The translations under genes and the position numbers were made by a program. Shown piece after piece: positions 1 to 6,537 of a stretch of 8,197 nt of DNA. Positions within the stretch are counted from its first letter, which is position 1. The number at the start of each line of letters is the position of its first letter. The stretch lies in NCBI GenBank assembly GCA_021819345.1, contig JAKARG010000128.1, positions 1-8,197 on the forward strand. The letters run 5' to 3'. The stretch comes from Actinomycetes bacterium (lineage in GTDB: Bacteria; Actinomycetota; Acidimicrobiia; Acidimicrobiales; Palsa-688). Under the pieces are notes generated by a model that had not been told where the DNA came from, did not search any database, and saw only the letters and a list, made by a program, of their open reading frames with translations.

Positions 1-1416
1 GAGCTCCGCCAAGCCGGCCGTAACGCTCAACTTCCCGGTGACGCCCTCCTCGAAGATTGCGTCGAGCGACGCCTGGACTTCGCTGTAGCTGTCGCTCACC
101 GGCCTCGGGTAGGTGAACGGCGACGCCACCGCCGCGAGCGAAGCCGCAAGACCAGGGTGGCTCGAGCGGTAAGCAGCCGGGACCGCTGCCGCCGCAGCCC
201 TCGTCTCCGGGGCGAACCCAGTCGCCTCGGCCCAATACACCTGCTGGGGAACCTCGAACCACCAGCGCACGAAGGTCGCCGCCGCCCGATCCTGGACCAC
301 GGTGTGGCCCTTCGGGAGCACGAAACCGAGACCCTGCGCGATGTTGTACGCGTGGCCGGTCGAGCCCGCCGGCTCCACGAAGGCGCCGACCTTGAACTTC
401 CCCCCCACCGCGGCGAGCAGCTTGGCGTAGCCGGCCGACGTCCCGTCGATCATCGCCATGTGCCCGGTTGCCAGGTCCTCGCGCAGCGCGGTGCCGTGGC
501 CGAAGACCAGCTCACCCTTGGAGTACGCGCTCCGGAACCACGAGAAGGAGCGGACACCGGCGCTCGTGGCGAAGTCGACGGAGTGCCCGACGCTGTCGCT
601 GTGGGCCAAGAGGTGGCCACCGTCGCTCAAGAACGCCGGCAGGATGTGCGCCGAGCTGTCCTTCCAGCCGATCGGGATGACCCCGTGCAGGTGGAGCTTG
701 ACCTTCGCAGCATCCACCGCCAGCTCCGCCCAGGTCTTCGGAGGGCTCTTGATACCCGCCTTCGCGAACATCGTCTCGTTGTAGAACACTTCCGAGACCT
801 TGAGGTCCGCCTCGAGGCGGTAGTGCTGGGAACCGACCTCGCCGTTCCTCCACACCGCCGGTGCGAAGTTCGCCTGGCTGAGCGTCGGGTCACCCCCGAT
901 GAACTTGTTCCACGACACGAGCGCCCCCGCCTTGACGAGCACGCCGTCGTAGTGGCTGATCTCCGCTAGCACCGGAGGGTCACCAGCTGCGATCGCCGCC
1001 TCCAGCTTCGACGACGCCTTGGTCACGACGATCGAGACGTGCACGCCACGGTGGCTCTTGTCGAAGCGGGAGACGAGCGTCGACATCGCCGCTCCGACGG
1101 GCCCGCCATTGTGCGACTCCCAGAGCGAGAAGCTGACCGTGGGTGCGGTCGCCGCCTTCGCCGCCGGGACCGATCGCCCGACCGAAGATGGCACTGCGGA
1201 GGTCGCGCCGCACGCGGCGATCACTGCCGAGGCGGCCAGGACTCCGAACGCGCCGGAGGACCGGCGCCGACCACGGAGCTGCGGGAGCCCAGCTCCCGAT
1301 GGACGGCCGCCCCTCGCCGCAATGAGCGGCTCTCTGCTCGACGAGCTCGGTCCATCTCGAAGCTCGCCATCCGGCAACACCGCAGCGACGCGACGAGGCT
1401 GTTGTTTCGATGACAT
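1..1416 (-). CDS. ABC transporter extracellular solute-binding lipoprotein, family 1 (C-terminus outside window)
   Basis: This is the lipid-anchored receptor that delivers a carbohydrate to the membrane permeases encoded just upstream. The frame is open for 472 codons from ATG 1416 to base 1, with no stop, so the C-terminus lies outside the window. Seen: an Arg-rich stretch at residues 48-52, a hydrophobic segment at about 56-68 and a lipobox ending IAAC, with Cys69 as the probable lipidated residue. The mature domain begins near residue 92 (VSFSLWE), and FYNETMFAKAGI (211-222) followed by KTWAEL (227-232) is typical of SBP_bac_1 proteins. Trp and other aromatic residues at 384-395 (RWWFEVPQQVYW) fit sugar binding. 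The start rests on a strong AAGGAG 5 nt upstream. It leaves an unusually long, low-complexity stretch before the signal peptide; GTG or TTG at codons 14-15 are the only other starts before the lipobox. It is the last gene of the operon. The ligand is unknown. Confidence 0.93.
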   Translation of the reverse strand, partial: MSSKQQPRRVAAVLPDGELRDGPSSSSREPLIAARGGRPSGAGLPQLRGRRRSSGAFGVLAASAVIAACGATSAVPSSVGRSVPAAKAATAPTVSFSLWESHNGGPVGAAMSTLVSRFDKSHRGVHVSIVVTKASSKLEAAIAAGDPPVLAEISHYDGVLVKAGALVSWNKFIGGDPTLSQANFAPAVWRNGEVGSQHYRLEADLKVSEVFYNETMFAKAGIKSPPKTWAELAVDAAKVKLHLHGVIPIGWKDSSAHILPAFLSDGGHLLAHSDSVGHSVDFATSAGVRSFSWFRSAYSKGELVFGHGTALREDLATGHMAMIDGTSAGYAKLLAAVGGKFKVGAFVEPAGSTGHAYNIAQGLGFVLPKGHTVVQDRAAATFVRWWFEVPQQVYWAEATGFAPETRAAAAAVPAAYRSSHPGLAASLAAVASPFTYPRPVSDSYSEVQASLDAIFEEGVTGKLSVTAGLAEL

Positions 1417-1430
1417 GGCAACTCCTTTTC
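1417..1430 (-). promoter_or_regulatory. Ribosome binding site of the solute-binding protein gene
   Basis: On the minus strand the sequence reads GAAAAGGAGTTGCC directly before ATG 1416. AAGGAG (bases 1427-1422) is a near-perfect Shine-Dalgarno with 5 nt spacing, among the strongest in the window. It fixes the start of a protein whose signal peptide lies unusually far downstream, and it suits a receptor needed in excess over its permeases. Confidence 0.8.
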
Positions 1431-1476
1431 GGGTACGGCACACGGGTGGAAGGGTGGGGAAGAACGCTCTGCTGAT

Positions 1477-1503
1477 GAACCCGCCCGGGGACTGGGCGGG
1501 TTC
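1477..1503 (-). promoter_or_regulatory. Stem-loop between the second permease gene and the binding-protein gene
   Basis: GAACCCGCCC and GGGCGGGTTC form a perfect 10-bp stem around a 7-nt loop. It lies in the 103-bp gap between the permease stop (1520) and the binding-protein start (1416). On the transcribed strand the next bases are ATCAGCAGAGC, without a U-tract, so it is not a canonical intrinsic terminator. In maltose-type operons, intercistronic hairpins are known to stabilise or insulate part of the message and set the receptor-to-permease ratio. A partial terminator is equally possible. The structure is seen; the role is inferred. Confidence 0.6.
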
Positions 1504-1519
1504 GGGCCCGGCGGGCCAC

Positions 1520-2338
1520 TCAACCGGTGACCCCGCTGTCGCGGCCGGCTACGCCTGCGACGATGTGGCGCTGGAGCAGGAGGAACAATGCGACGATCGG
1601 AGCCAGCGCGAGGATCACCACCGACATCAGCCTGCGCCAGTTCTCCTCGTAGGTCTGCATGTAGTGGGTGAGCGCCACCTCGACCGGCTGCACCGACTGC
1701 GACGTGGTCATGATCAGCGGCCACTGGAACTGGTTCCACGACGAGATGAAGGTGAGCAGTGCCACCGTCACCACCGCCGGGCGGGCGAGGGGGATCGCCA
1801 CCTTGCGGATGTAGCGGAGGTGACCGACACCCTCCAGCCGAGCCGCCTCCCAGTAAGCGCGGGGCAAGCCCTTGAAGAACTGCCTGAAGAGGAACACTCC
1901 GAACGTGCTGGCGGCGAACGGGATGATCTGTATCAGGTAACCGTTCAGCAGGTGCAGGTGGAGCGCCACGGCGTACTGGGGGATGAGCAGTGCTTGCGCC
2001 GGCAACATCATGACGCCGACGATCATGAAGAACAGCACCCCGGACCCCCGGAACTGCAGCTCCGCCAGGGCGTAGCCGGCCATGGCCGAGGTCACGAGGA
2101 CGAGCAGCACCGTCGTGCCGGCGATCAGCACGGTGTTGAGCACGTAGCGCTCCCAGCCGGCATGAGTGAGCACGTACACGAACGCCCCGGGATGGAAGCC
2201 CGGTACGAAGTTGGGTGGCACCGAGTAGGTTCCACCATGGGAGTTGAAAGCTGTGACCACGACCCAGTAGAGCGGGAAGGCGAAGCCGACCGCCACTGCC
2301 ACGGTCGCAGCGCGACGGATCAGGCGAGCAACAACCAT
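1520..2338 (-). CDS. ABC sugar transporter inner-membrane permease, MalG/UgpE type
   Basis: This is one of the two membrane subunits forming the sugar channel, 272 residues, the usual size for the CarB/MalG class. Hydrophobic helices are visible at about residues 9-30, 66-92, 100-126, 131-150, 188-207 and 236-256. The EAA loop that docks on the ATPase is at about 160-187 (AYWEAARLEG, then AIPLARP), with Glu164, Gly170 and Pro183/Pro187 in place. The C-terminus, QRHIVAGVAGRDSGVTG, matches the QRyfvxGl...GAVKG type of ending seen in this family. GGAGGT lies 7 nt before ATG 2338, and only 16 bp separate it from the first permease gene, so the two are co-transcribed and should form a heterodimer. 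Substrate class is inferred from the family only. Confidence 0.95.
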   Translation of the reverse strand: MVVARLIRRAATVAVAVGFAFPLYWVVVTAFNSHGGTYSVPPNFVPGFHPGAFVYVLTHAGWERYVLNTVLIAGTTVLLVLVTSAMAGYALAELQFRGSGVLFFMIVGVMMLPAQALLIPQYAVALHLHLLNGYLIQIIPFAASTFGVFLFRQFFKGLPRAYWEAARLEGVGHLRYIRKVAIPLARPAVVTVALLTFISSWNQFQWPLIMTTSQSVQPVEVALTHYMQTYEENWRRLMSVVILALAPIVALFLLLQRHIVAGVAGRDSGVTG

Positions 2339-2354
2339 CGAGCCGACCTCCAGT

Positions 2355-3350
2355 TCAGCGGTAGAAGACGATACGGTCCGAGAGCCATTTCTGGACCAAG
2401 GTGAGCGTAAGAATGATGCCGAACATGATGAGGCTCATCGCGGCCGCCAGGCTGAAGTGCTCGTAGATGAAAGCGGTCTGGTAGATGAGCAACGCGTCGG
2501 TCGTGGTGGAGAACGCCGGTCCGCCGGCGCCCCCGTGCGGGCCTCCGGTCATGGTATAGATCTGGGAGAAAGCCTGCCAGGTGTTCACCGTGGCGAGCAC
2601 CACCACGAAGAAGGTGGTGGGCGAGATCAGCGGCCAGACGATGCGACGGAAGATCCTGTAGCTCCGGGCACCGTCCAAGGAGGCAACCTCGATCAGGTCC
2701 CTCGGGACCCTCGAGAGGCCCCCGAGGAAGATGATGACGTAGAGACCGAGGGAGTGCCAGAGCGAGTCGATCATCACGGCGGGTAGCGCCCAGCGAGTGC
2801 TCTCCAACCATCCGAGGGCAGGTAAGCCGATGGAGGTCAAGAGGTAGTTGGCAAGCCCGAAGTGCGGGTTGAAGATCCACACCCAGATGATCGAGGTGGC
2901 CACCACGGGGGTGACGTGGGGGAGGAACACCGCCGCCCGCCAGACACCGCCACGGCGGGCGCTGAAGGCTTCGCGCAACAACAGGGCGATGCCGAGAGCC
3001 AGCAGGACCGTGGCCGGGATCATCACGAGCGTGTAGTAGGCAGAGTTCTCGAGGGAGCGCCAGAACAGGGGCTGGGCGAAGAGGATCCGGAAGTTCCTCA
3101 GGCCGACGAACTGCGTCGCGCTCGACAGGATGCCCCAGTGGAAGAACGAGATGTAGAGCAGGAAAGCTGCCGGCACATAGAAGAACACCACGAAGACGCT
3201 CATGGCGGGCAGCATCAGTCCGTACCCCACCAGTCGGTCGCCCACCCGCCGCAACTGGTCCCGGAGGTGTCGCAGCCTCGTCGGCAGGGCCGGCTCGTCG
3301 CCCCGCTCCGACCGCTGGGGAGCCAGGGGCTCGGCGATCGTGGCCGTCAT
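2355..3350 (-). CDS. ABC sugar transporter inner-membrane permease, MalF/UgpA type
   Basis: This is the partner permease of the importer, 331 residues from ATG 3350. Seen: a charged cytoplasmic N-terminus (about 1-40), a first helix at about 43-70 (LMLPAMSVFVVFFYVP, then SFFHWG), and further helices at about 103-125, 138-160, 188-210, 243-262 and 297-320. The EAA loop spans about 218-243 (DLIEVASLDGARSY, then WPLISP), with Glu221, Gly227 and Pro240 at the expected places. The frame stays open upstream to 3617, but that extension overlaps the ATPase gene and is Arg/Ala-rich shadow sequence. The ATG at 3350 overlaps the ATPase stop as ATGA, which indicates translational coupling and explains the weak Shine-Dalgarno (GAGG). 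The domain order fits MalF-like proteins that lack the large periplasmic loop of E. coli MalF. Confidence 0.95.
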   Translation of the reverse strand: MTATIAEPLAPQRSERGDEPALPTRLRHLRDQLRRVGDRLVGYGLMLPAMSVFVVFFYVPAAFLLYISFFHWGILSSATQFVGLRNFRILFAQPLFWRSLENSAYYTLVMIPATVLLALGIALLLREAFSARRGGVWRAAVFLPHVTPVVATSIIWVWIFNPHFGLANYLLTSIGLPALGWLESTRWALPAVMIDSLWHSLGLYVIIFLGGLSRVPRDLIEVASLDGARSYRIFRRIVWPLISPTTFFVVVLATVNTWQAFSQIYTMTGGPHGGAGGPAFSTTTDALLIYQTAFIYEHFSLAAAMSLIMFGIILTLTLVQKWLSDRIVFYR

Positions 3351-4528
3351 AGCCTCGGCGCGCCGGCGCTCGAGGTGGTGCGGAGCGGCTCGATGCCGAG
3401 AGGCTGCTCGGCATCGTTCAGCTCGAGGCGCCCACCGCTCTCGGCATCGTAGACATGCACCAGCTCGCTCGGGGCGCTCAGCCAGAGCAGCTCCCCTCGG
3501 GCCGGCGCGTAGTCGGAGGGGACCCTCGCCACGACGGGCGCGCCATCGGCACCGGGGCCGAGCCGACCGTGGAGCTGACCGTGGCTCCCGAGCTGTTCGC
3601 AGATCTCGGCCCGGCACTGAAGAGCGAACGCGCGAGCAGGCTCGGGCGGTTCCTCGCAGATCTGCAGGTGCTCGGGACGGACACCCAAGGTGATGCGCTC
3701 GACCCCGTGGCGCGCCATCCCCTCGACCATGCCCGCCGGCAGCCGCAGGCTCGCTCCGGCTGCGAGGGGGCCGTCGCTGGTGCCGAGCGGTACCGTCCAG
3801 AGGTTCATTCCGGGCGAGCCGATGAAGCGGGCGACGAATGTGTCCCTCGGCTTGGCGTAGACCACTGCCGGGTGGTCGACCTGGAGGATGTGCCCCCGCT
3901 CCATCACCACGACCACGTCGGCCAGGGTGAGCGCTTCACCCTGGTCGTGGGTCACGTAGATCGTCGTGATCCGAAGCCGTTCGTGGAGGCGGGCCAGCTC
4001 CATGCGCATCTGCTCGCGGAGGTTCGCGTCGAGGTTCGACAACGGCTCGTCCATCAAGAACACCGCCGGGCGGCGCACGAGTGCCCGCCCGAGGGCAACA
4101 CGCTGGCGTTGGCCACCGGAGAGCTCCTTCGGGCGACGCTCGGCCAATCCGTCGAGCTCGAGCAGCTCCAGGATCTCGGTCACCAGGCGCTTGGTCTCGC
4201 CCCTGCCCACCGAGCGCGAGCGCAGTCCGAAGGCAAGGTTGTCGAAGACGGTCATGTGTGGGTAGAGGGCATAGTTCTGGAATACCATCCCCACGTTCCG
4301 GTGGACACCAGGAATGTCGTTGACCAGCTCGTCGCCGAAGAATATCTGGCCGGTCGTGACTTTCTCGAGGCCCGCGATCATGCGCAGAGTGGTGGTCTTC
4401 CCGCAACCCGAGGGGCCGAGCAGCACCACGAACTGCCCCTCCTCGATCACGAGGTCAGCGCCGTCGACAACCGGACGCGTATCCTTACCGAAGGTCTTAG
4501 TCACCCCGCACAGGCGAATCTCTGTCAC
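3347..4528 (-). CDS. ABC transporter ATP-binding protein, MalK/UgpC/MsmK type
   Basis: This is the cytoplasmic ATPase that powers the sugar importer, 393 residues. Seen: Walker A GPSGCGKTT (38-46), Q-loop VFQNYALYP (82-90), signature LSGGQRQR (136-143), Walker B VFLMDEP (156-162) with catalytic Glu161, D-loop SNLDA, and the switch His194 in THDQ. A C-terminal regulatory/TOBE half follows, with the family motif LGVRPEHL (281-288). The typical family ending (HVYDAESGGRL) is followed by about 24 extra residues of low similarity, which carry the reading frame into the next gene. The start is GTG 4528, with AGGAG 5 nt upstream. It is the first gene of the operon and overlaps the permease start by 4 bp. 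Many actinobacterial sugar importers share an unlinked ATPase (MsiK); this one has its own. No glycerol-phosphate specificity is implied by the UgpC family name. Confidence 0.96.
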   Translation of the reverse strand: MTEIRLCGVTKTFGKDTRPVVDGADLVIEEGQFVVLLGPSGCGKTTTLRMIAGLEKVTTGQIFFGDELVNDIPGVHRNVGMVFQNYALYPHMTVFDNLAFGLRSRSVGRGETKRLVTEILELLELDGLAERRPKELSGGQRQRVALGRALVRRPAVFLMDEPLSNLDANLREQMRMELARLHERLRITTIYVTHDQGEALTLADVVVVMERGHILQVDHPAVVYAKPRDTFVARFIGSPGMNLWTVPLGTSDGPLAAGASLRLPAGMVEGMARHGVERITLGVRPEHLQICEEPPEPARAFALQCRAEICEQLGSHGQLHGRLGPGADGAPVVARVPSDYAPARGELLWLSAPSELVHVYDAESGGRLELNDAEQPLGIEPLRTTSSAGAPRL

Positions 4529-4573
4529 TCCTGCTCCTGCTCCCTCTGGTCCCGTTCACTCCAGATTCGATCA

Positions 4574-4599
4574 ACGGGCGATCTTTCCTTCTTGCCCGT
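4574..4599 (-). promoter_or_regulatory. Small hairpin in the presumed 5' leader of the ABC operon
   Basis: ACGGGC (4574-4579) and GCCCGT (4594-4599) can pair as a 6-bp stem with a 14-nt loop. On the transcribed minus strand the loop is purine-rich (AAGAAGGAAAGATC), with an exposed AAGGA. It lies about 45-70 nt upstream of the GTG start. The symmetry is visible; any function, such as leader folding or regulator binding, is conjecture, and a 6-bp stem is common by chance at this G+C. Confidence 0.25.
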
Positions 4600-4634
4600 C
4601 TCGGCTCGGTGGCGGTAGGTTCTAGGGCACGAGG

Positions 4635-4647
4635 ATTGCGGCGCAAT
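4635..4647. promoter_or_regulatory. 13-bp palindrome ATTGCG-G-CGCAAT, candidate operator of the ABC operon
   Basis: Two perfect 6-bp half-sites flank one central G, about 107 bp before the ATPase start. The arms are AT-containing in a very GC-rich setting, which makes the symmetry more notable. On the minus strand the palindrome contains TTGCGC (4646-4641), with GAACCT (4622-4617) 18 nt further on, a weak -35/-10 pair. If that is the promoter, a repressor bound here would cover its -35. I know of no named regulator with exactly this site. Confidence 0.35.
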
Positions 4648-4966
4648 GACCCTCGGGGGACGGACACGCGAATAGTCAATGAACAAGTTCTGAGTGGATC
4701 TCTTCGCCCTGGTCGGGTGGGCCCGGCCAAGCGAGATGGCTCCCGCCCGTCGAGGGATAGGCGTGACGCGTCCCGAGCGTCGGCCGCGGGGACCTTGGGA
4801 GCAGTTTGGCCCGATCAAGTGCATGGAGTTACGTGGATACCCTCTGGTGAACCTGATCTAGCTCGTGAGACCTTGGAGTGCGTAGTGGTTCGGGCGCCCA
4901 CCGATCTCGACGACACCATCCGCGGGCCGCGGGCCGCCAGGTCGTGACCCGCACAGGAGCAGATCC

Positions 4967-4994
4967 TTGACAGCCCGCCGGGACTGACTAGACT
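4967..4994 (+). promoter_or_regulatory. Sigma70-type promoter of the MFS-isomerase operon
   Basis: TTGACA (4967-4972), a 16-nt spacer, and TAGACT (4989-4994) match the -35 consensus exactly and the actinobacterial -10 pattern TANNNT. Transcription would begin near 5001, leaving a leader of about 108 nt before the ATG at 5109. GACTGA (4982-4987) and TCAGTC (5010-5015) form an inverted repeat bracketing the -10 and the likely start point, a possible repressor target. It is the only promoter of this quality found in the region. Confidence 0.65.
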
Positions 4995-5000
4995 CGGGAT

Positions 5001-5108
5001 TGAATCATTTCAGTCACTCGGATCGTCTCGTCAGGGTGGGGGAAGTCGCGGGTGGGGAGCCCTCTCGGTGGACCGTGTCCTCCTCCGCCCACCCAATGGG
5101 GAGGAAGC
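5001..5108 (+). promoter_or_regulatory. G-rich structured leader with possible sequestration of the ribosome binding site
   Basis: The leader contains two copies of GGGTGGGG (5034-5041, 5050-5057), and either can pair with CCCACCC (5088-5094). TCCTCC (5081-5086) is exactly complementary to GGAGGA (5100-5105), which is the core of the Shine-Dalgarno of the MFS gene (GGGGAGG, 4 nt before ATG 5109). One fold would hide the ribosome binding site, and others would compete with it. This resembles an expression platform, but it matches no riboswitch class I can recognise. In such GC-rich DNA some pairing arises by chance. Confidence 0.35.
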
Positions 5109-6536
5109 ATGTCCAGCACCGGTACAGCGGGCGGCGGAACGAGCGCCTCGGCAGGCGAGCTGCAGACCCTCGACGAGGCACCCCTGAGCGGGGCGCACTG
5201 GCGTTGGACTGCCATCGCCGCCCTCGGCGATTACCTGGACGCCGGTTCGATCGTGGCCGGTGGGGCCGCCCTACCGCTGTTCACCGCGTACCTGCACTTC
5301 GGCTCGACAGCGGTGTCGCTGATCGCTGCTCTCGGCTCCAATGGCGTCTCCACCGGCATCGGTGCCCTCGTGGCCGGCCGGCTCGGCGACCGCTACGGAA
5401 GGAAGTTCATCTACAGCTGGGACCTGCTGATCTACGCCCTCGGAGCGCTCGTCGTGGCGCTCGCAGTCGATGCTCCGATGATGATCGGTGGGTACATGAT
5501 CCTCGGCTTGGCGGTCGGCATCGACGTGCCGACCTCCTGGTCGCTCATCGCCGAGCTCGCTCCCCGCAAGCAGCGCGGCAAGCTGATGGCCTTCACCAAC
5601 ATCTTCTGGTACATCGGGCCGATCGTCATCTTGTTGCTCGCGCTCGCCTTCCACCCTCTCGGCCTGCTCGGTGGCCGGCTCCTGTTCGTGAGCCTGCTCG
5701 TGGTGGCTCTGGCTGCGTGGCTGCTCCGGCGCCAGCTCACCGAGTCGCCCCGCTGGTCGCTCCAGCAGGGCGACGTGGCGGAGGTCGAGATCGCTCTCGG
5801 CAAGCTCGCCGCTGGCGCGACCGCCGCCGCCGGGGCGTCCGGCACGCTCGGTAGCGGCGGCGCTGCGACGGCTGGGGCGGCCACCACCTCCCCCGGCGCA
5901 GGAGATGGAGGGCACCAGCAGGGCTACCGGGCGCTGTTCTCCTCCAAGAAGCTGTTGAAGCGCCTCGCCTTCCTCATGCCCATCTACCTGCTCTGGGGAC
6001 TGCCCGCGGGCACCTACGGCTTCTTCGAGCCGACGCTCTTCAAGACCGTCGGTGCCCACAGCCTGCTCACCTCCGACGGCCTCGACATCTTGTGGTTCGG
6101 CTCCGCCATCATCGCCGTGGTCTTCGTCTTCATGCCGCTCAACGACCGGATCGACCGACGCATCCTCTACGCCATCTCGGCGGCATTCTGCGCAGCCGGC
6201 TTCTTCCTCCTCGTCTGGGCGCCGATCAACAACATCTGGGTCGCCCTCGGCAACATCTTGCTCTTCGGGTTCGGCCAGGGGATCGGACTGTGGCCCTTGC
6301 AGAGGATCTGGTCCGTCGAGCTCTTCCCGACAGAGCTGCGCAACACTGCGCAGGGGTTCCTCTGGGCGGTCATGCGCATACTGCTCGGGATCTGGAGCTA
6401 CTTCCTGCTCGATTTCACCAGTGCCGTCGGCTTCGACATGGTGGCCCTCGCCATGGCCCTCATGTTCACCTACAACTTCGTGGTCGGGGGCCTGCTCGGC
6501 CCACGCACCGAGAGCATGTCGCTCGAGAGCATCTGA
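5109..6536 (+). CDS. MFS transporter, sugar porter (SP) type
   Basis: This is a secondary transporter of the inner membrane, 475 residues with about 12 helices, probably moving a monosaccharide or polyol with a cation. Seen: the loop 2-3 signature GRLGDRYGRK (90-99); ELAPRKQRGKL (149-159) after TM4; TESPRW (211-216) after TM6, matching the PESPRW motif of sugar porters; NDRIDRR (345-351) in loop 8-9; and ELFPTELRNTAQG (404-416), matching the PTELR element before TM11. Asp41/Asp44 in TM1 sit near the usual GYD of sugar porters. The central loop holds an Ala/Gly/Ser/Thr-rich stretch (about 233-272). ATG 5109 follows GGGGAGG by 4 nt. An upstream GTG at 5052 is in frame, but its 19 extra codons are Pro/Gly-rich and have no ribosome binding site. 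The isomerase gene begins 1 bp after the stop, suggesting the transported sugar is its substrate or related. IolT- or AraE-like specificity cannot be decided. Confidence 0.93.
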   Translation: MSSTGTAGGGTSASAGELQTLDEAPLSGAHWRWTAIAALGDYLDAGSIVAGGAALPLFTAYLHFGSTAVSLIAALGSNGVSTGIGALVAGRLGDRYGRKFIYSWDLLIYALGALVVALAVDAPMMIGGYMILGLAVGIDVPTSWSLIAELAPRKQRGKLMAFTNIFWYIGPIVILLLALAFHPLGLLGGRLLFVSLLVVALAAWLLRRQLTESPRWSLQQGDVAEVEIALGKLAAGATAAAGASGTLGSGGAATAGAATTSPGAGDGGHQQGYRALFSSKKLLKRLAFLMPIYLLWGLPAGTYGFFEPTLFKTVGAHSLLTSDGLDILWFGSAIIAVVFVFMPLNDRIDRRILYAISAAFCAAGFFLLVWAPINNIWVALGNILLFGFGQGIGLWPLQRIWSVELFPTELRNTAQGFLWAVMRILLGIWSYFLLDFTSAVGFDMVALAMALMFTYNFVVGGLLGPRTESMSLESI

Positions 6537-6537
6537 G

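Larger units (their letters stand above)
4529..5108. other. Divergent intergenic control region, no convincing gene
   Basis: This 580-bp stretch separates the minus-strand ABC operon from the plus-strand MFS-isomerase operon. Frames of 99 codons (minus, 4824-4525) and 112 codons (plus, 4609-4947) are open, but they lack a ribosome binding site and have Arg/Gly/Pro-rich translations typical of chance frames in GC-rich DNA. It holds the plus-strand promoter and leader, a 13-bp palindrome and a leader hairpin for the ABC operon, described separately. Other short symmetries, each too short to call alone, are GACGCGTC at 4765-4772, GGGCGCCC at 4892-4899, GAAC-AA-GTTC at 4681-4690 and a double CCGCGGG at 4920-4933. 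It is long for a bacterial divergent promoter region. Confidence 0.7.

Noticed and set aside
1019..2404. 461-codon open frame on the plus strand
   Set aside because: It lies antisense to the binding-protein and permease genes, with an H/R/E/G-rich translation and no family motif. The minus-strand frames carry clear transporter motifs. It is a GC-codon-bias shadow.
3351..3617. 89-codon N-terminal extension of the MalF-type permease
   Set aside because: It overlaps the ATPase gene and is Arg/Ala-rich. The ATGA overlap at 3347-3350 gives the normal family start.
3455..4618. 387-codon open frame on the plus strand
   Set aside because: It is antisense to the ATPase gene, which has every ABC motif. 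It has no motif and no ribosome binding site.
4674..4679. TTGACT on the minus strand as -35 of the ABC operon
   Set aside because: No acceptable -10 lies 16-18 nt downstream. The only candidate, GAGGGT, is at 19 nt.
4681..4690. GAACAAGTTC, considered as a LexA-type SOS box
   Set aside because: The actinobacterial LexA site needs GAAC-N4-GTTC. Here the spacing is 2, and no SOS gene is adjacent.
4525..4824. 99-codon minus-strand frame upstream of the ATPase gene, considered as a small leader gene
   Set aside because: There is no Shine-Dalgarno before its ATG, the composition is chance-like, and it runs across the ATPase start out of frame.
4920..4933. Two tandem copies of CCGCGGG upstream of the plus-strand promoter
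   Set aside because: Two short GC-only copies are too few to call a repeat element or operator.
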